Source: Microbulbifer variabilis
Lineage (GTDB): Bacteria; Pseudomonadota; Gammaproteobacteria; Pseudomonadales; Cellvibrionaceae
Direction of reading: 5' to 3'
Length of the DNA: 64,000 nucleotides
NCBI RefSeq assembly: GCF_020524905.1
Contig: NZ_JAIVKI010000013.1
Coordinates: forward strand, 62,001 to 126,000
Of the stretch, positions 44,518 through 53,448 are shown in pieces; position 1 is the first letter of the stretch, and each line of letters starts with the position of its first letter. A program made the translations under genes and the position numbers. The notes under the pieces are model-generated. The model saw only the letters and a list, made by a program, of their open reading frames with translations. It was not told where the DNA came from and ran no database searches.

Positions 44518-45039
44518 ATGCGTATACTGTTTTTTTTGCTATTAATTCTTTATTCTTTACAGCTTTCCGCAGAGGAAGCAGCTATAAACAACCTTAAAAA
44601 TTTCCAATGGAAATATCGTGTTTTGCTCCTGGCCAACCCTAAAGATGTGCCGGAGACTATGCAGTCTCTGCTCAAACTGGAACCACAATTCGCCGAAAGG
44701 CAACTTCTATGGTTTTTGTTTTCCAATGAGAAGATCGAGACTAATTACCCTGGTGAAGTTTCCAGAGATTTCGGTAAAAATGTCCGCGACCAATACTTTA
44801 GAGGTAATACTGAACAGGTTGTTTTAATTGGCAAGGATGGTGGAGTGAAATATCGCACTATAACCTTCTCACCCGTGGAAATATTTCATCGTATAGATCG
44901 TATGCCAATGCGGCAACAGGAGATGCAAGGTACCTATTTGCCTCGTCAAGATCGACTTTATAACTGTATTGAAACAGCCGGGACACTGAATTTTTTTTCT
45001 AGAATTGCCGAGAAGTTTTGCATTGAGCAACCTAAATAA
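44518..45039 (+). CDS. Exported DUF4174-domain protein
   Basis: About 173 residues from ATG 44518, chosen because it gives a clean signal peptide (MRILFFLLLILYSLQLSAEE); the frame is open 93 bp further upstream without one. The mature part matches DUF4174: FQWKYRVLLLANPKDVPE, a central stretch ending EQVVLIGKDGGVKYRTITFS, and the terminal IDRMPMRQQEMQ. The family has a thioredoxin-like outline without the CxxC pair and has no settled biochemical role. It stands alone, divergent from the MFS cluster. Confidence 0.85.
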   Translation: MRILFFLLLILYSLQLSAEEAAINNLKNFQWKYRVLLLANPKDVPETMQSLLKLEPQFAERQLLWFLFSNEKIETNYPGEVSRDFGKNVRDQYFRGNTEQVVLIGKDGGVKYRTITFSPVEIFHRIDRMPMRQQEMQGTYLPRQDRLYNCIETAGTLNFFSRIAEKFCIEQPK

Positions 45040-45398
45040 AATCATTTCGAGGCATCCTTGATGCCTAAACATGCCGATCCCCTTCACGCCTAACCATTAT
45101 CCAGTCTTTACGCACACTGGTTATGTACAAGATTTATTACTCTAGGATTCATCCATCCCAACTACACTTTAAGCCCTAGCTGACATACATACCCGGCTAA
45201 CCCTTATATCCGATAGATCAATAGATTAAATGACGCCTGTTAAGTCCGATTCCTGATTCTTTCCCCACCACCTTGAACAACATTGGTCGCACTTTGACAA
45301 ACTGACCCTACCCACCAAAAACGGACGCCTTAATGATCCTAACCTTAGAGATATCAGCTTAAATTTTATCCAACCTTTTAATCATAAAGGCTACGTTC
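45040..45398. other. Intergenic, no gene seen
   Basis: 359 bp. GGCATC-CTT-GATGCC at 45051-45065 is a small hairpin soon after the DUF4174 stop, without a T-run. Nothing else is supportable. Confidence 0.4.
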
Positions 45399-46010
45399 AT
45401 GAAGAAAGATTCATCCCTGGTCACAGTCATTTTGATTACTCTTGCTTTTATAGGGTTTGAAACAGCCGCTGAGGAGGGCAATCACAACGCCATCAAAAAT
45501 GGCAAAGGCACCATTTGTAGCAATGAATATGTCTTATGCACATCCGCCCCTTGCGTTCCGGATCCCGAGAAACCGGATTCAAATGCAATTTGTAATTGTG
45601 ATGTTAACGAGGGATTGAACTTCGGATTATCAGAATGCAAAGCCCGGGTGCCTGTAACTGACTCAAACGGTGTAAAAAAGGCCTTATCGACATTTTCTTT
45701 CGCGCAGGCACCTACTAAGCCTGTACTTTCCTGCCCACAGGGTAAACCGTGGACAGATTGCCTGGATCAACCCTGCATTGTCGATCCAATGAATCCGCTC
45801 AAAGCCATATGCACTTGCAAGATTGTACGTGATAAGCCCTTTGTAACTTTTGGGGGAGACTGTGTTTCTCTGACTTGTGAAACGGGCTACTGGTCAGGCG
45901 CAACGGTAGGGTCTTATGTTGGGGCAAGCAGAGATCTTATGAAGGCATTCCATTTAGATGAAATACCGGCCAAATATTGTGCAGGGATGAAACCTGAGGT
46001 TTTACAGTAA
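45399..46010 (+). CDS. Secreted Cys-rich protein with two repeated Cys modules
   Basis: 203 residues with a signal peptide (LVTVILITLAFIGFETAAEE). Two similar modules follow: CSNEYVLCTSAPCVPDPEK then AICNCDV, and CPQGKPWTDCLDQPCIVDP then AICTCKI. Both share C-x(5-7)-C-x(3)-PC-x-x-DP and end in A-I-C-x-C. The C-terminal 50 residues have three more Cys (GDCVSLTCETGYWSG, KYCAGM). I do not know the family. Disulphide-stabilised, periplasmic or secreted; no catalytic motif seen. Confidence 0.75.
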   Translation: MKKDSSLVTVILITLAFIGFETAAEEGNHNAIKNGKGTICSNEYVLCTSAPCVPDPEKPDSNAICNCDVNEGLNFGLSECKARVPVTDSNGVKKALSTFSFAQAPTKPVLSCPQGKPWTDCLDQPCIVDPMNPLKAICTCKIVRDKPFVTFGGDCVSLTCETGYWSGATVGSYVGASRDLMKAFHLDEIPAKYCAGMKPEVLQ

Positions 46011-46523
46011 TGCCTGTATTATTTCAAATTTCGGCTACTTCAGTCCTACTTTAAAAATGACACCCGATCACACTACAGTTTTTTAATTTTAAGCTTGCTT
46101 TGCTGCTTATAGTTATCTGCAAGGATGGACGGGGCGGATGTATACAGTTGTAAACCTCGACTCGCCTACACGAGGCAATAGACCAAGGACGATTCCAAAA
46201 TTCGGCAATCTTAAAGTATACAGTGCCAAGATTTACTAAACATAGATGGCAAATCAAGAAAATGAACTTATACATTTGATTTAATAGTCTACCATCTGGA
46301 GATGAATCCTGGTGAATACTTTAAATTGTGATAAAAGTATGAGTCCATAGCCGGAACTCGCCCATCGCAAGAAACAACTAATGTGAAAGCCAATTCCTCA
46401 CACAAGGAGGATACAAATTAAATCTTGACAGATGAAAAAATATTTGAAATGCGAGAAAATTTTTTATGCTGCCTAAGTGCAAGGTTTGATTGCCAGACAA
46501 ATAGTATTTACTAAAATGAAATA
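46011..46523. other. Intergenic, no gene seen
   Basis: 513 AT-rich bp between convergent genes. Only short frames without start signals or family resemblance; no strong hairpin with a T-run. Confidence 0.4.
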
Positions 46524-47939
46524 TTAAAAATTATACTCACATAAACGCTTATAAATGTCCTGTATAACCCTGCCATTAGGACGAAGCTCCAAAGCCTTCT
46601 TTATAAAAAAGCAAGCTTGAACATACTCCCCATTGGCTTCTAGCGCCAAAGCAGTCTCCCGGCAAATATCTGCCCCACCTGCAGTGCTAGCACTTAAAAT
46701 ACGAATCTGGCGCTCAGTGTATTTGAATTTTGAGATGATAGGATCTTGATAAGGAACCCCAAAAATATCAGCAAGCCGGAAGATCGTCAGGTTAATTTCT
46801 TCTAAATTCGATAAGCGAATAGAAATTAAATTTTTTATTTTTTTCTTTGCCTCTGGGTTCTTATCAATTGCTCTGGCCGCATCAATTAAAGCAGATATAT
46901 GAACATGCTCTGATGACCCAGTGGACCCATCGCCTCCATCAACCAAACTCTCATCAAAGAAATTTTCCGGGCAGTATGCCAAGACATTATCTTTCATATA
47001 TTTATTTGTCACCGAAAATTTCTCCTGCAGCTCTTTAAATTTCTCCAATGGTATTAGCTCAATCAATCTAGGTGTCGGCAAACCTAACTCATCAGAATAT
47101 TTCTGTAGACACCAATCTATTTCATTCTGCAAAGACAAATCCGCATCAGGCAATATGAAATTCAACTGTCTTTTTAACTCCAGTGCGCCCAAACTATAAG
47201 AAGAATTTACAGCCTTCTCACTAAAGGCAAATTTGCAACTTGTCCTCTTTGAAATACCGAGATAACAAAGAAAATCTTGCTCGATGTTACATGATTTGTC
47301 CCTTACATCTTGATAGGGATACACAGTAACATTTTTAGAGCCAAACCTATCAATCCAAAGCCGAATAAAACCACCAGAATATCTATCTTGATTGCCCTCC
47401 AATATTAAATCAACGTAATTAGTCAAAAATCCTTTATTTAAATTTCGCTTAACGGATTGATTGTAATGGGAAAATAAGGCGCTGATGGGAGATCGATAAT
47501 ATGCAAAAATCTTCACTCTTTGACCCGCAAGAATACTCGCCAAATCATTCGCCCTACCATAAATAGACTCACTTGATAACAACAAGCACATATTATATTT
47601 CTTGGCGGTGTCGATCCATTTCTGTAAAATTTTTTTTACTCCCTCCAAGTCACCTTCAACAAGCTTAGCCTCCAATATGGAGTGTCCGCCCGAAACATTA
47701 TTAACATCAAGTGAATGAAAAGGATAAAAATATCCATACTTTGCAAGCTTATCTCTATTCATTTTGCAAAATTTTTGTATTGCTGAAGATCCAGCCTTTG
47801 GGGCGCCAATATGTATGATAACATCTTGCGATTTTGGACTAAGAATGGATGAGCCCACCTCATCAGGCTTACTCAACCCAACCTTAAGAAAATTACGAAA
47901 ATAATTACTTACCGAGTACCATGTATATAAACTTTTCAT
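46524..47939 (-). CDS. Sulfotransferase-like protein with helical C-terminal extension
   Basis: 471 residues. The 5'-phosphosulfate (PAPS) loop is seen as VIIHIGAPKAGSSAIQKFC at about 40-56, and the 3'-phosphate site as KIFAYYRSPISALFSHYNQ at about 143-161 (the family's R..S...S). The middle matches the general sulfotransferase fold (FIRLWIDRFGSKNVTVYPYQ). The last 120 residues are helical with a TPR-like pair (CRETALALEANGEYVQACF), perhaps for protein contact. It is probably a carbohydrate or surface-polymer sulfotransferase. AT-rich compared with neighbours and alone on its strand, so it may be acquired; no glycosyltransferase gene is adjacent. Confidence 0.8.
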   Translation of the reverse strand: MKSLYTWYSVSNYFRNFLKVGLSKPDEVGSSILSPKSQDVIIHIGAPKAGSSAIQKFCKMNRDKLAKYGYFYPFHSLDVNNVSGGHSILEAKLVEGDLEGVKKILQKWIDTAKKYNMCLLLSSESIYGRANDLASILAGQRVKIFAYYRSPISALFSHYNQSVKRNLNKGFLTNYVDLILEGNQDRYSGGFIRLWIDRFGSKNVTVYPYQDVRDKSCNIEQDFLCYLGISKRTSCKFAFSEKAVNSSYSLGALELKRQLNFILPDADLSLQNEIDWCLQKYSDELGLPTPRLIELIPLEKFKELQEKFSVTNKYMKDNVLAYCPENFFDESLVDGGDGSTGSSEHVHISALIDAARAIDKNPEAKKKIKNLISIRLSNLEEINLTIFRLADIFGVPYQDPIISKFKYTERQIRILSASTAGGADICRETALALEANGEYVQACFFIKKALELRPNGRVIQDIYKRLCEYNF

Positions 47940-48239
47940 AATAACATTTTCTTTATTATTGACGGTCGATTATCATTTATTTATTGCACCAGCTGTTCGA
48001 CCCAAGGTCAACCAGATATTCATTAACTCTCCATAACTTTATTAAATCGTCCCATACATTAAATTCATTTTTCCCGCTATATTTACCCCTTCAGCACTTA
48101 AATATAACGAAGTTCTCATTTATTTTAAAAATCTGACTAAAAAATAAAGTTCTTAAGGTACCCGACAAACTTGACAGGACCACCCCTTAATAGTGGATTA
48201 TTCACCTAATAGCACAATGATTAACCGGGAAACTTAGCA
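47940..48239. other. Divergent intergenic region
   Basis: 300 AT-rich bp between the sulfotransferase and NAD(P)-binding genes. No specific element recognised. Confidence 0.4.
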
Positions 48240-48881
48240 ATGAAAGCCATTATTATCGGAGCAACAGGACTTATCGGGAATCACCTGGTTGAACAATTAG
48301 CAAAAGAAGCTTTCATTGATGAGGTAATTACCCTTACCCGCCGAAGCGCCCCCTCTCCCCACCCCAAGGTACGCAATGAAGTAGTGGATTTTGATCACCT
48401 TGAGGAATATGCAGAATTATTTCGGGGCGACTTGCTCTTTTCTTGTCTTGGTACTACCAAGAAACAAGCTGGCAGCCTGGAGCAACAATATAAGGTAGAT
48501 GTGGAATACCAGCTCCACGCAGCACAACTTGCAGCTGATAATGGGGTATCTCATTACCTGCTGGTGTCCTCCAGTGGCGCTAATGCCGAGAGTGGCAATG
48601 CCTATTTGCGAATGAAAGGAGAATTAGAGCAGAAGGTTTTGCTACTGCCCTTTGCCCAAATCAGTATCTTCCGCCCTTCTCTACTCGTGGGAGAGCGTAG
48701 CGATTCCCGCCCAGCCGAGAAAATTGGCGCCATACTGCTACCCTGGATCTGCCTGCTGCCTGGATTACGTCGCTACCGTCCAATAAAAGGCGCTCAAGTG
48801 GCGGCAAAGATGGTAAGCGAGAGTAAAAGGAAGGGAAAGGGCCTGGAAAGCTTCACTTTGGATGAGTTGTTTTCCAACTAG
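48240..48881 (+). CDS. NAD(P)-binding atypical short-chain dehydrogenase-like protein
   Basis: 213 residues. The N-terminal dinucleotide motif is AIIIGATGLIGNHLVEQL (GxxGxxG). DLLFSCLGTTKKQAGS and LLVSSSGANAESGNAYLRMK place it with the atypical SDR/NAD(P)H-binding group (YwnB/HTATIP2-like), with Tyr and Lys in the NAYLRMKGELE stretch. The end (RYRPIKGAQVAAKMV) also fits that group. It is likely an NAD(P)H-dependent reductase or a sensor-like binding protein; substrate unknown. Confidence 0.88.
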   Translation: MKAIIIGATGLIGNHLVEQLAKEAFIDEVITLTRRSAPSPHPKVRNEVVDFDHLEEYAELFRGDLLFSCLGTTKKQAGSLEQQYKVDVEYQLHAAQLAADNGVSHYLLVSSSGANAESGNAYLRMKGELEQKVLLLPFAQISIFRPSLLVGERSDSRPAEKIGAILLPWICLLPGLRRYRPIKGAQVAAKMVSESKRKGKGLESFTLDELFSN

Positions 48882-49125
48882 ATCCCCTGCTGGGCTGGCG
48901 CTTGGGGCCTTGGCGGCACAGACTATCACTAGAGGTTTCCTTTCTGGTGAACGCAATGCTGTTGTTTGTGTCCTATTTATCCAAGCTTCTCTTGTCCTTC
49001 TTGCCCCAAGTCGCCTTGCCGACACTCCCAGCCATAGCTCATAGTCGGCGAGGATGCCAGTCTGTAAAGCCCTGGCCATTGGATCCTATGCAACCGAACA
49101 CCGCCAGGCACTGAGCCTCACTATT

Positions 49126-49710
49126 ATGACCCAGGAGTTTACCGGTCTGTGCCAACTGCTCGATCAAATCGAAACCAGCTGCCAACACGCTGAACGGGTC
49201 TCCTTGGAGCTTGTGATAGATACCATAGGGCTCAGGTCTTATGCGCCCTTCCTGTTGGTGGTAGGCTTGATTTTATTCTCCCCCTTGAGTGGCGTGCCTG
49301 GTATCTCTACCGCCATGGCAGCACTGTTACTGCTAGTGGCCATTCAACTCATACTGGGGCGCAGACATGTATGGCTGCCTCAATGGTTATTGAACCGTTC
49401 TATTTCAAAAAAGAAGCTCACAAGAGCATTGCATTGGTTGCGACGGCCGGCAGAGTTTGCTGACCGCTGGATGCAGCCGCGCCTGGACTTTCTGGTGAGG
49501 CGCGGCGGCACCTATGCTATCGCCACCACCTGCTCGCTGATCGCTTTAACGATGCCACTAATGGAGCTGGTGCCCTTTTCCGCTACTACGGCGGGTTTTG
49601 CCCTCACCATTTTTGGGCTGGCCCTGGTGGCCCACGACGGCCTTCTGGCATTGATTGCCTTTACTATAACGGCTCTACTCTCCCTACTACTTGCCCATAC
49701 CTTGCTATAG
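49126..49710 (+). CDS. ExoD-family membrane protein
   Basis: About 194 residues from ATG 49126; an in-frame ATG at 49054 would add 24 residues without family resemblance. It shows the ExoD pattern: VSLELVIDTIGLRSYAPFLL (G.R....ll...ll...lp), PLSGVPGISTAMAALLLLVA, a basic amphipathic middle, and C-terminal hydrophobic segments (LMELVPFSATTAGFALTIFG, then LVAHDGLLALIAFTITAL). ExoD proteins are inner-membrane proteins first linked to exopolysaccharide in rhizobia; the mechanism is unknown. It converges on the CPBP protease gene with a 39-bp gap. Confidence 0.88.
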   Translation: MTQEFTGLCQLLDQIETSCQHAERVSLELVIDTIGLRSYAPFLLVVGLILFSPLSGVPGISTAMAALLLLVAIQLILGRRHVWLPQWLLNRSISKKKLTRALHWLRRPAEFADRWMQPRLDFLVRRGGTYAIATTCSLIALTMPLMELVPFSATTAGFALTIFGLALVAHDGLLALIAFTITALLSLLLAHTLL

Positions 49711-49749
49711 GGCTGAAGGACTGAAGTGCCGAGCCCCTGAACACGCGAA

Positions 49750-50349
49750 TTATTTGCTCAACCAACGATCTGCGCCCAGAACCTTGGGGTAATAGACGAG
49801 TGTGACCAAGGCGAAAAAATCGTAAACGGCGTGCCAGACTATCACCCCCAACAGGCTGCCACTGATTTGATAGGCAAAGCCGAGGATCAAGCCAAAAACA
49901 AAAATCAACAGTACATAAATCAGCGAAGCCCAATGTAGAAGTGCAAAAACGAGGGAGGCACCGAGTAACCCCAAAAGCGGTGAACTCAGCTGTGATAACC
50001 AAGTTTGCAGAAAACCACGAAATAACAGCTCTTCACACACGCCCGCAGCGATAGACAATATGACTAGTTGGACTAGAGGCATTTTGCTGAAAATTGGCGC
50101 CAATTGGCCACAGTACCAACGCAGGGTACGGCCCACCCGGTTGTGGAAACGACTCAACGCCACTACCGCAGCAAAGCTGAGTAACGCCCCCAGAATTCCC
50201 CAGGCCACTGAACTCAAAATGGCTCTGTCGACTGCGGGAAGTACTACCTCGGAAAACCCAAAACCGATTGCTGCCAGCAGCAGGCAGCCCGCCTGTACCC
50301 ACATCATGGTAGAGAAAATATCGATCCGATATTCTTTTCCCTGCGACAT
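49750..50349 (-). CDS. CPBP-family intramembrane metalloprotease (CAAX/Abi type)
   Basis: About 199 residues (a start at 50364 would add five). Several membrane segments. Motif 1 is AAGVCEELLFRGFL (EExxxR), motif 2 SLVFALLHW (FxxxH), and motif 3 VIVWHAVYDFFA (H.x(3)D) supplies the third metal ligand. These residues bind the catalytic zinc in Rce1-like glutamyl proteases. Role in this organism is unknown; members process membrane peptides or provide self-immunity, and no bacteriocin gene is adjacent. Confidence 0.9.
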   Translation of the reverse strand: MSQGKEYRIDIFSTMMWVQAGCLLLAAIGFGFSEVVLPAVDRAILSSVAWGILGALLSFAAVVALSRFHNRVGRTLRWYCGQLAPIFSKMPLVQLVILSIAAGVCEELLFRGFLQTWLSQLSSPLLGLLGASLVFALLHWASLIYVLLIFVFGLILGFAYQISGSLLGVIVWHAVYDFFALVTLVYYPKVLGADRWLSK

Positions 50350-50442
50350 AGAGCGTGACTCCATCCATTGGCATTGTTTTCTTTACTCGATTAGGAACCG
50401 GCATACTCCTACGCCAAACACCGCACAAGTAAATATACCGAA

Positions 50443-50964
50443 TCAATCGTCCCCAACAACATTCTTAAGGGTCACTTGCCCGCTAGGCGCCACCATAAGC
50501 TCGGCAATCCCACCATCGCGCAATTCCCGCTCCAGTTGTAGAGCCTTTACCTTGGGCACAAAGTAAGCCTCTATGCTGTATTTGACTCGATAAAAATGCT
50601 TTGCACGCCAGGCATTACCACCCACAATCCGCCCTTTTAGGAATACTCCTTCGGTAGGCTTCTCCAGGCTCGCCGCGGAAAACTCATAGAGTCCTGAAGG
50701 ATCTTTTTTCAGGGAGACATATACCACCTCTCCCTCTCGCACTTGCCGGTCTCCCGCCAGGGCCGACTTGGCAACACGAGAAAAATCGTAATTCAACCGC
50801 GCATAGTTACCGCGAAATAGAGAGCGGGGATCTACCGGAATCGCTTTGACTCGAATCGACTCTCCCGTCCAAAGCGGCATCTGCGCTTTTACATACATCC
50901 CCACAAGAATTAAAAACTGCGCAGCAATCGCCACCCCTAAGGCATAGGTCAGTCCCTTTTTCAT
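50443..50964 (-). CDS. GDYXXLXY-domain membrane-anchored protein
   Basis: 173 residues. One N-terminal membrane segment (LTYALGVAIAAQFLILVGMY) and the signature region PVDPRSLFRGNYARLNYDFS (family G-D/N-Y-x-x-L-x-Y). The start overlaps the stop of the DUF2157 gene by 4 bp (ATGA). The two families often occur as neighbours, and the GDYXXLXY domain is sometimes fused to DUF2157/DUF4401 membrane proteins, so the pair probably forms one inner-membrane complex of unknown function. Confidence 0.9.
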   Translation of the reverse strand: MKKGLTYALGVAIAAQFLILVGMYVKAQMPLWTGESIRVKAIPVDPRSLFRGNYARLNYDFSRVAKSALAGDRQVREGEVVYVSLKKDPSGLYEFSAASLEKPTEGVFLKGRIVGGNAWRAKHFYRVKYSIEAYFVPKVKALQLERELRDGGIAELMVAPSGQVTLKNVVGDD

Positions 50965-52277
50965 GGCATTTCCTCCCTACCCTGGTGGTGCTTCCAGTAC
51001 TTGGCGGCGCCCAGCAACAAGCCCGCAAATAGAATAAAGATTAACGCCGCCCCCAGGTAATCGCCGATCAGGTCGATATAGCGCAATAGTGCGGTGATCA
51101 ATATTGACATCACCCCAAGGAAGAAATAATGGGAAATACCATCGTGAATACCCCGATAGATCAACCAAATACCGCAGCTGATAAGGGCGAAATTGGTCGC
51201 CACCTGCAGGTACACTGCCAAATCCTGGTTGTCACTAGTGCTAACGGTAATCAGGGCACCGACAAAAAACATCAAGAGGAGGCCGCTCGATAACAGGCGC
51301 CTGGTCGGCAGTGCCAAAACCAGAGTAACCGCAGCCATCGCGGCTACCACCAGCCACATACTCAGCCGGTGCTCCCACTGCGCCTCAATCAGCGCTTCCC
51401 AAGGAAATGCAAAGCTGAATACCAGCAGGCTGACCAGAGCAAAACGCAGGCACCATACGGAAATCACTGCTGCGTAGTCCTTGGCCACCGATGCGCCCCT
51501 CAAGGCCAGCCAGTGGCTGAAAACATACAGCAGAATAAACAGGGCAACCGCTACCGCCAGATTCTCGGGATAGAACTTCAACCCAACCCACGGCTGCTGG
51601 CTCCGCCAAAATTCCGACAGAGTGTATTCAATCCAGAAACCGATACTCACCAGGAGCAACAGCATAAGAACCGTACTCGCACGCCCGCGCAGAAGTACAT
51701 AGAGAGAGGCCGCAATAAAGAGCGGGAAGAGCGCCGGGTAATAGCCCATGCTGACCTGTAAAAAGAACCACAGCAGCGCTAAAACTTGTGCCTGGATGGC
51801 CAGCCAGGGGCTGCGGGTAATCAGGGCAAACGGCAGGCAACCCAATGCCCACCAGAAGACGCCATCGGGCATATATTCGCCCAGATGGTATATCTGTGCG
51901 ATCAGGATAATTGAGGCACCAAAGAAGAAGTTCCCCAGCAGGAAGAGCCCCTCGCCCCGGCGGGGATCGCCTGTGAAATAGATCCGCAGGGCAACACATT
52001 GGGTGGCTAAAGTGAGCGCTATTAGCCCTCCCATACGCAAAGCGCGTGGAATCTCCTCCCAGTTGGCGCCAATCAGGGTAATCAGTGCCAGCGCGATAAA
52101 CAGGTAAGCGAGCCCCACCAACACGTTGTAACCCATTGAGCGCTGTCGGGCCCGATGGTAGTCCACCTCATAACGGGCGCAGATTAACTCCGCCTGCGCC
52201 TCGCTGATCACCCCATCATCCACCCAGTCCCCGGCTTCCCGCGCCAAGTCGTGCTTCAACAATCTTATCAATCGCAT
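50961..52277 (-). CDS. DUF2157-domain multi-pass membrane protein
   Basis: About 438 residues from ATG 52277 (AGGAAAG upstream); a start at 52322 is possible but lacks that site. The cytoplasmic N-terminal DUF2157 domain shows LAREAGDWVDDGVISEAQAE and YNVLVGLAYLFIALALITLI. About a dozen hydrophobic segments follow, ending in GDYLGAALIFILFAGLLLGA. No known enzymatic role. It is translated with the GDYXXLXY gene and is divergent from ahpC copy 1. Confidence 0.88.
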   Translation of the reverse strand: MRLIRLLKHDLAREAGDWVDDGVISEAQAELICARYEVDYHRARQRSMGYNVLVGLAYLFIALALITLIGANWEEIPRALRMGGLIALTLATQCVALRIYFTGDPRRGEGLFLLGNFFFGASIILIAQIYHLGEYMPDGVFWWALGCLPFALITRSPWLAIQAQVLALLWFFLQVSMGYYPALFPLFIAASLYVLLRGRASTVLMLLLLVSIGFWIEYTLSEFWRSQQPWVGLKFYPENLAVAVALFILLYVFSHWLALRGASVAKDYAAVISVWCLRFALVSLLVFSFAFPWEALIEAQWEHRLSMWLVVAAMAAVTLVLALPTRRLLSSGLLLMFFVGALITVSTSDNQDLAVYLQVATNFALISCGIWLIYRGIHDGISHYFFLGVMSILITALLRYIDLIGDYLGAALIFILFAGLLLGAAKYWKHHQGREEMP

Positions 52278-52405
52278 ACCACTTTCCTGCGGCCTAGTAT
52301 CCATTACCGGTGAGCAGCACAACGCACACCCCTAGTCCTAGGAGTATCCCTAAAGTCGCCCCTACCCACAATCCAGCCTGCCCGAGACATGCGCATAGCC
52401 ACAAG

Positions 52406-52446
52406 CTATCTGACACATTTAAATTGTTAATTTTTATTAAAAAATC
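52406..52446 (+). promoter_or_regulatory. AT-rich upstream box of ahpC copy 1
   Basis: CTATCTGACACATTTAAATT followed by GTTAATTTTTATTAAAAAA, 116 bp before the ATG. Almost the same box stands 109 bp before ahpC copy 2. Conservation of the box outside the coding region suggests a promoter or regulator site (OxyR is the usual regulator of ahp genes, but I do not see a convincing full OxyR tetrad). Confidence 0.6.
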
Positions 52447-52521
52447 CAAAGCAATAGTATTCAAGTTACAGAAGTTACAGACACAACGCGGAATACATTT
52501 AATCCAACAAAGGAGCAATTC

Positions 52522-53088
52522 ATGTCCCGTTATATCGAATCCGAACTCAAGCCCTTTAATGCCAAGGCCTATCAGAACGGTGAATTTCACGACGTCAGCG
52601 ACACCGATGTAAAAGGCAAGTGGGCCGTATTCTTCTTCTACCCCGCGGACTTCACCTTTGTATGCCCCACCGAGCTTGGCGACCTGGCGGACAACTACGA
52701 AGAGTTCAAGAAGTTGGGGGTAGAGATCTACTCCGTCTCCACCGATACCCACTTCACCCACAAAGCGTGGCACGACTCCTCTGACACCATCGGTAAGATC
52801 CAATACCCGATGATCGGCGACCCCACCGGCACCATTACTCGTAACTTCGGTGTGATGATCGAGGAAGAAGGCATCGCCGACCGCGGCACCTTTGTGATCG
52901 ACCCGGAAGGACGTATCCAGATCGTTGAAATCACCGCCGGTGGTATCGGCCGTGACGCCAGCGAATTGCTGCGCAAGATCAAAGCTGCCCAGTACGTCGC
53001 CGCACACCCCGGTGAAGTCTGCCCTGCCAAGTGGAAAGAAGGTGAAGAGACCCTGGCGCCGTCTCTCGACCTGGTTGGCAAAATTTAA
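52522..53088 (+). CDS. ahpC: Alkyl hydroperoxide reductase peroxiredoxin, copy 1
   Basis: 188 residues, the normal AhpC length. The ATG follows AAGGAGC. Peroxidatic Cys48 lies in [13 protein letters not shown] and resolving Cys167 in [13 protein letters not shown], so it is a typical 2-Cys enzyme that reduces H2O2, organic peroxides and peroxynitrite in the cytoplasm with electrons from AhpF. It differs from copy 2 at five residues, all within the first 28; the remaining 160 are identical although many codons differ silently. A terminator follows it, so it is transcribed on its own. Confidence 0.97.
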   Translation: MSRYIESELKPFNAKAYQNGEFHDVSDTDVKGKWAVFFFYPADFTFVCPTELGDLADNYEEFKKLGVEIYSVSTDTHFTHKAWHDSSDTIGKIQYPMIGDPTGTITRNFGVMIEEEGIADRGTFVIDPEGRIQIVEITAGGIGRDASELLRKIKAAQYVAAHPGEVCPAKWKEGEETLAPSLDLVGKI

Positions 53089-53124
53089 GTTTTCCCAAGC
53101 CCTCACAGGATTGGAACCGGCATT

Positions 53125-53152
53125 GCCCACCTTTTGGTGGGCATTGTCTTTT
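53125..53152 (+). terminator. Intrinsic terminator after ahpC copy 1
   Basis: GCCCACC-TTTT-GGTGGGC (7-bp perfect stem) followed by ATTGTCTTTTT, about 37 bp after the stop. Confidence 0.85.
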
Positions 53153-53339
53153 TAGATTCCCTCTTTGTTGCTTCTCATAACCCTCAACCACCAGGAAGAA
53201 GTGTTAATCCCCTCTTCAGTCTTTTGTTTTCCCTACCTATTCACACAAATCCAGTCTTCAAGGACCTTGCCATGACTCTTGGCACTACAGGCTTCCGAAA
53301 AGTAATAGCTATTTAAGTAGCCCCATTAATTACTTACAA

Positions 53340-53380
53340 CTATCAGACATATTTAAATTAATAATTTTTATTAAAAATAG
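53340..53380 (+). promoter_or_regulatory. AT-rich upstream box of ahpC copy 2
   Basis: CTATCAGACATATTTAAATT followed by AATAATTTTTATTAAAAATAG, a near copy of the box before ahpC copy 1, at about the same distance from the ATG. Confidence 0.6.
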
Positions 53381-53448
53381 CAGCCCGATAGCATAAACCC
53401 CGTACCCAAACAACGACCGGCAAGACAGCCATCAATAAGGAGCTATCC

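Noticed and set aside
46051-46275. A 74-codon minus-strand frame in the gap after the Cys-rich gene
   Set aside because: Hydrophobic start only by chance; no ribosome-binding site and no homology-like pattern.
52294-53130. A 278-codon minus-strand frame covering ahpC copy 1
   Set aside because: It is fully antisense to a certain ahpC gene, a product of the strong codon bias of that gene; the second ahpC copy shows only shorter versions.
53340-53400. Upstream box of ahpC considered as a full OxyR site
   Set aside because: The four ATAG/CTAT-like elements with 7-bp spacing cannot be lined up in either copy.
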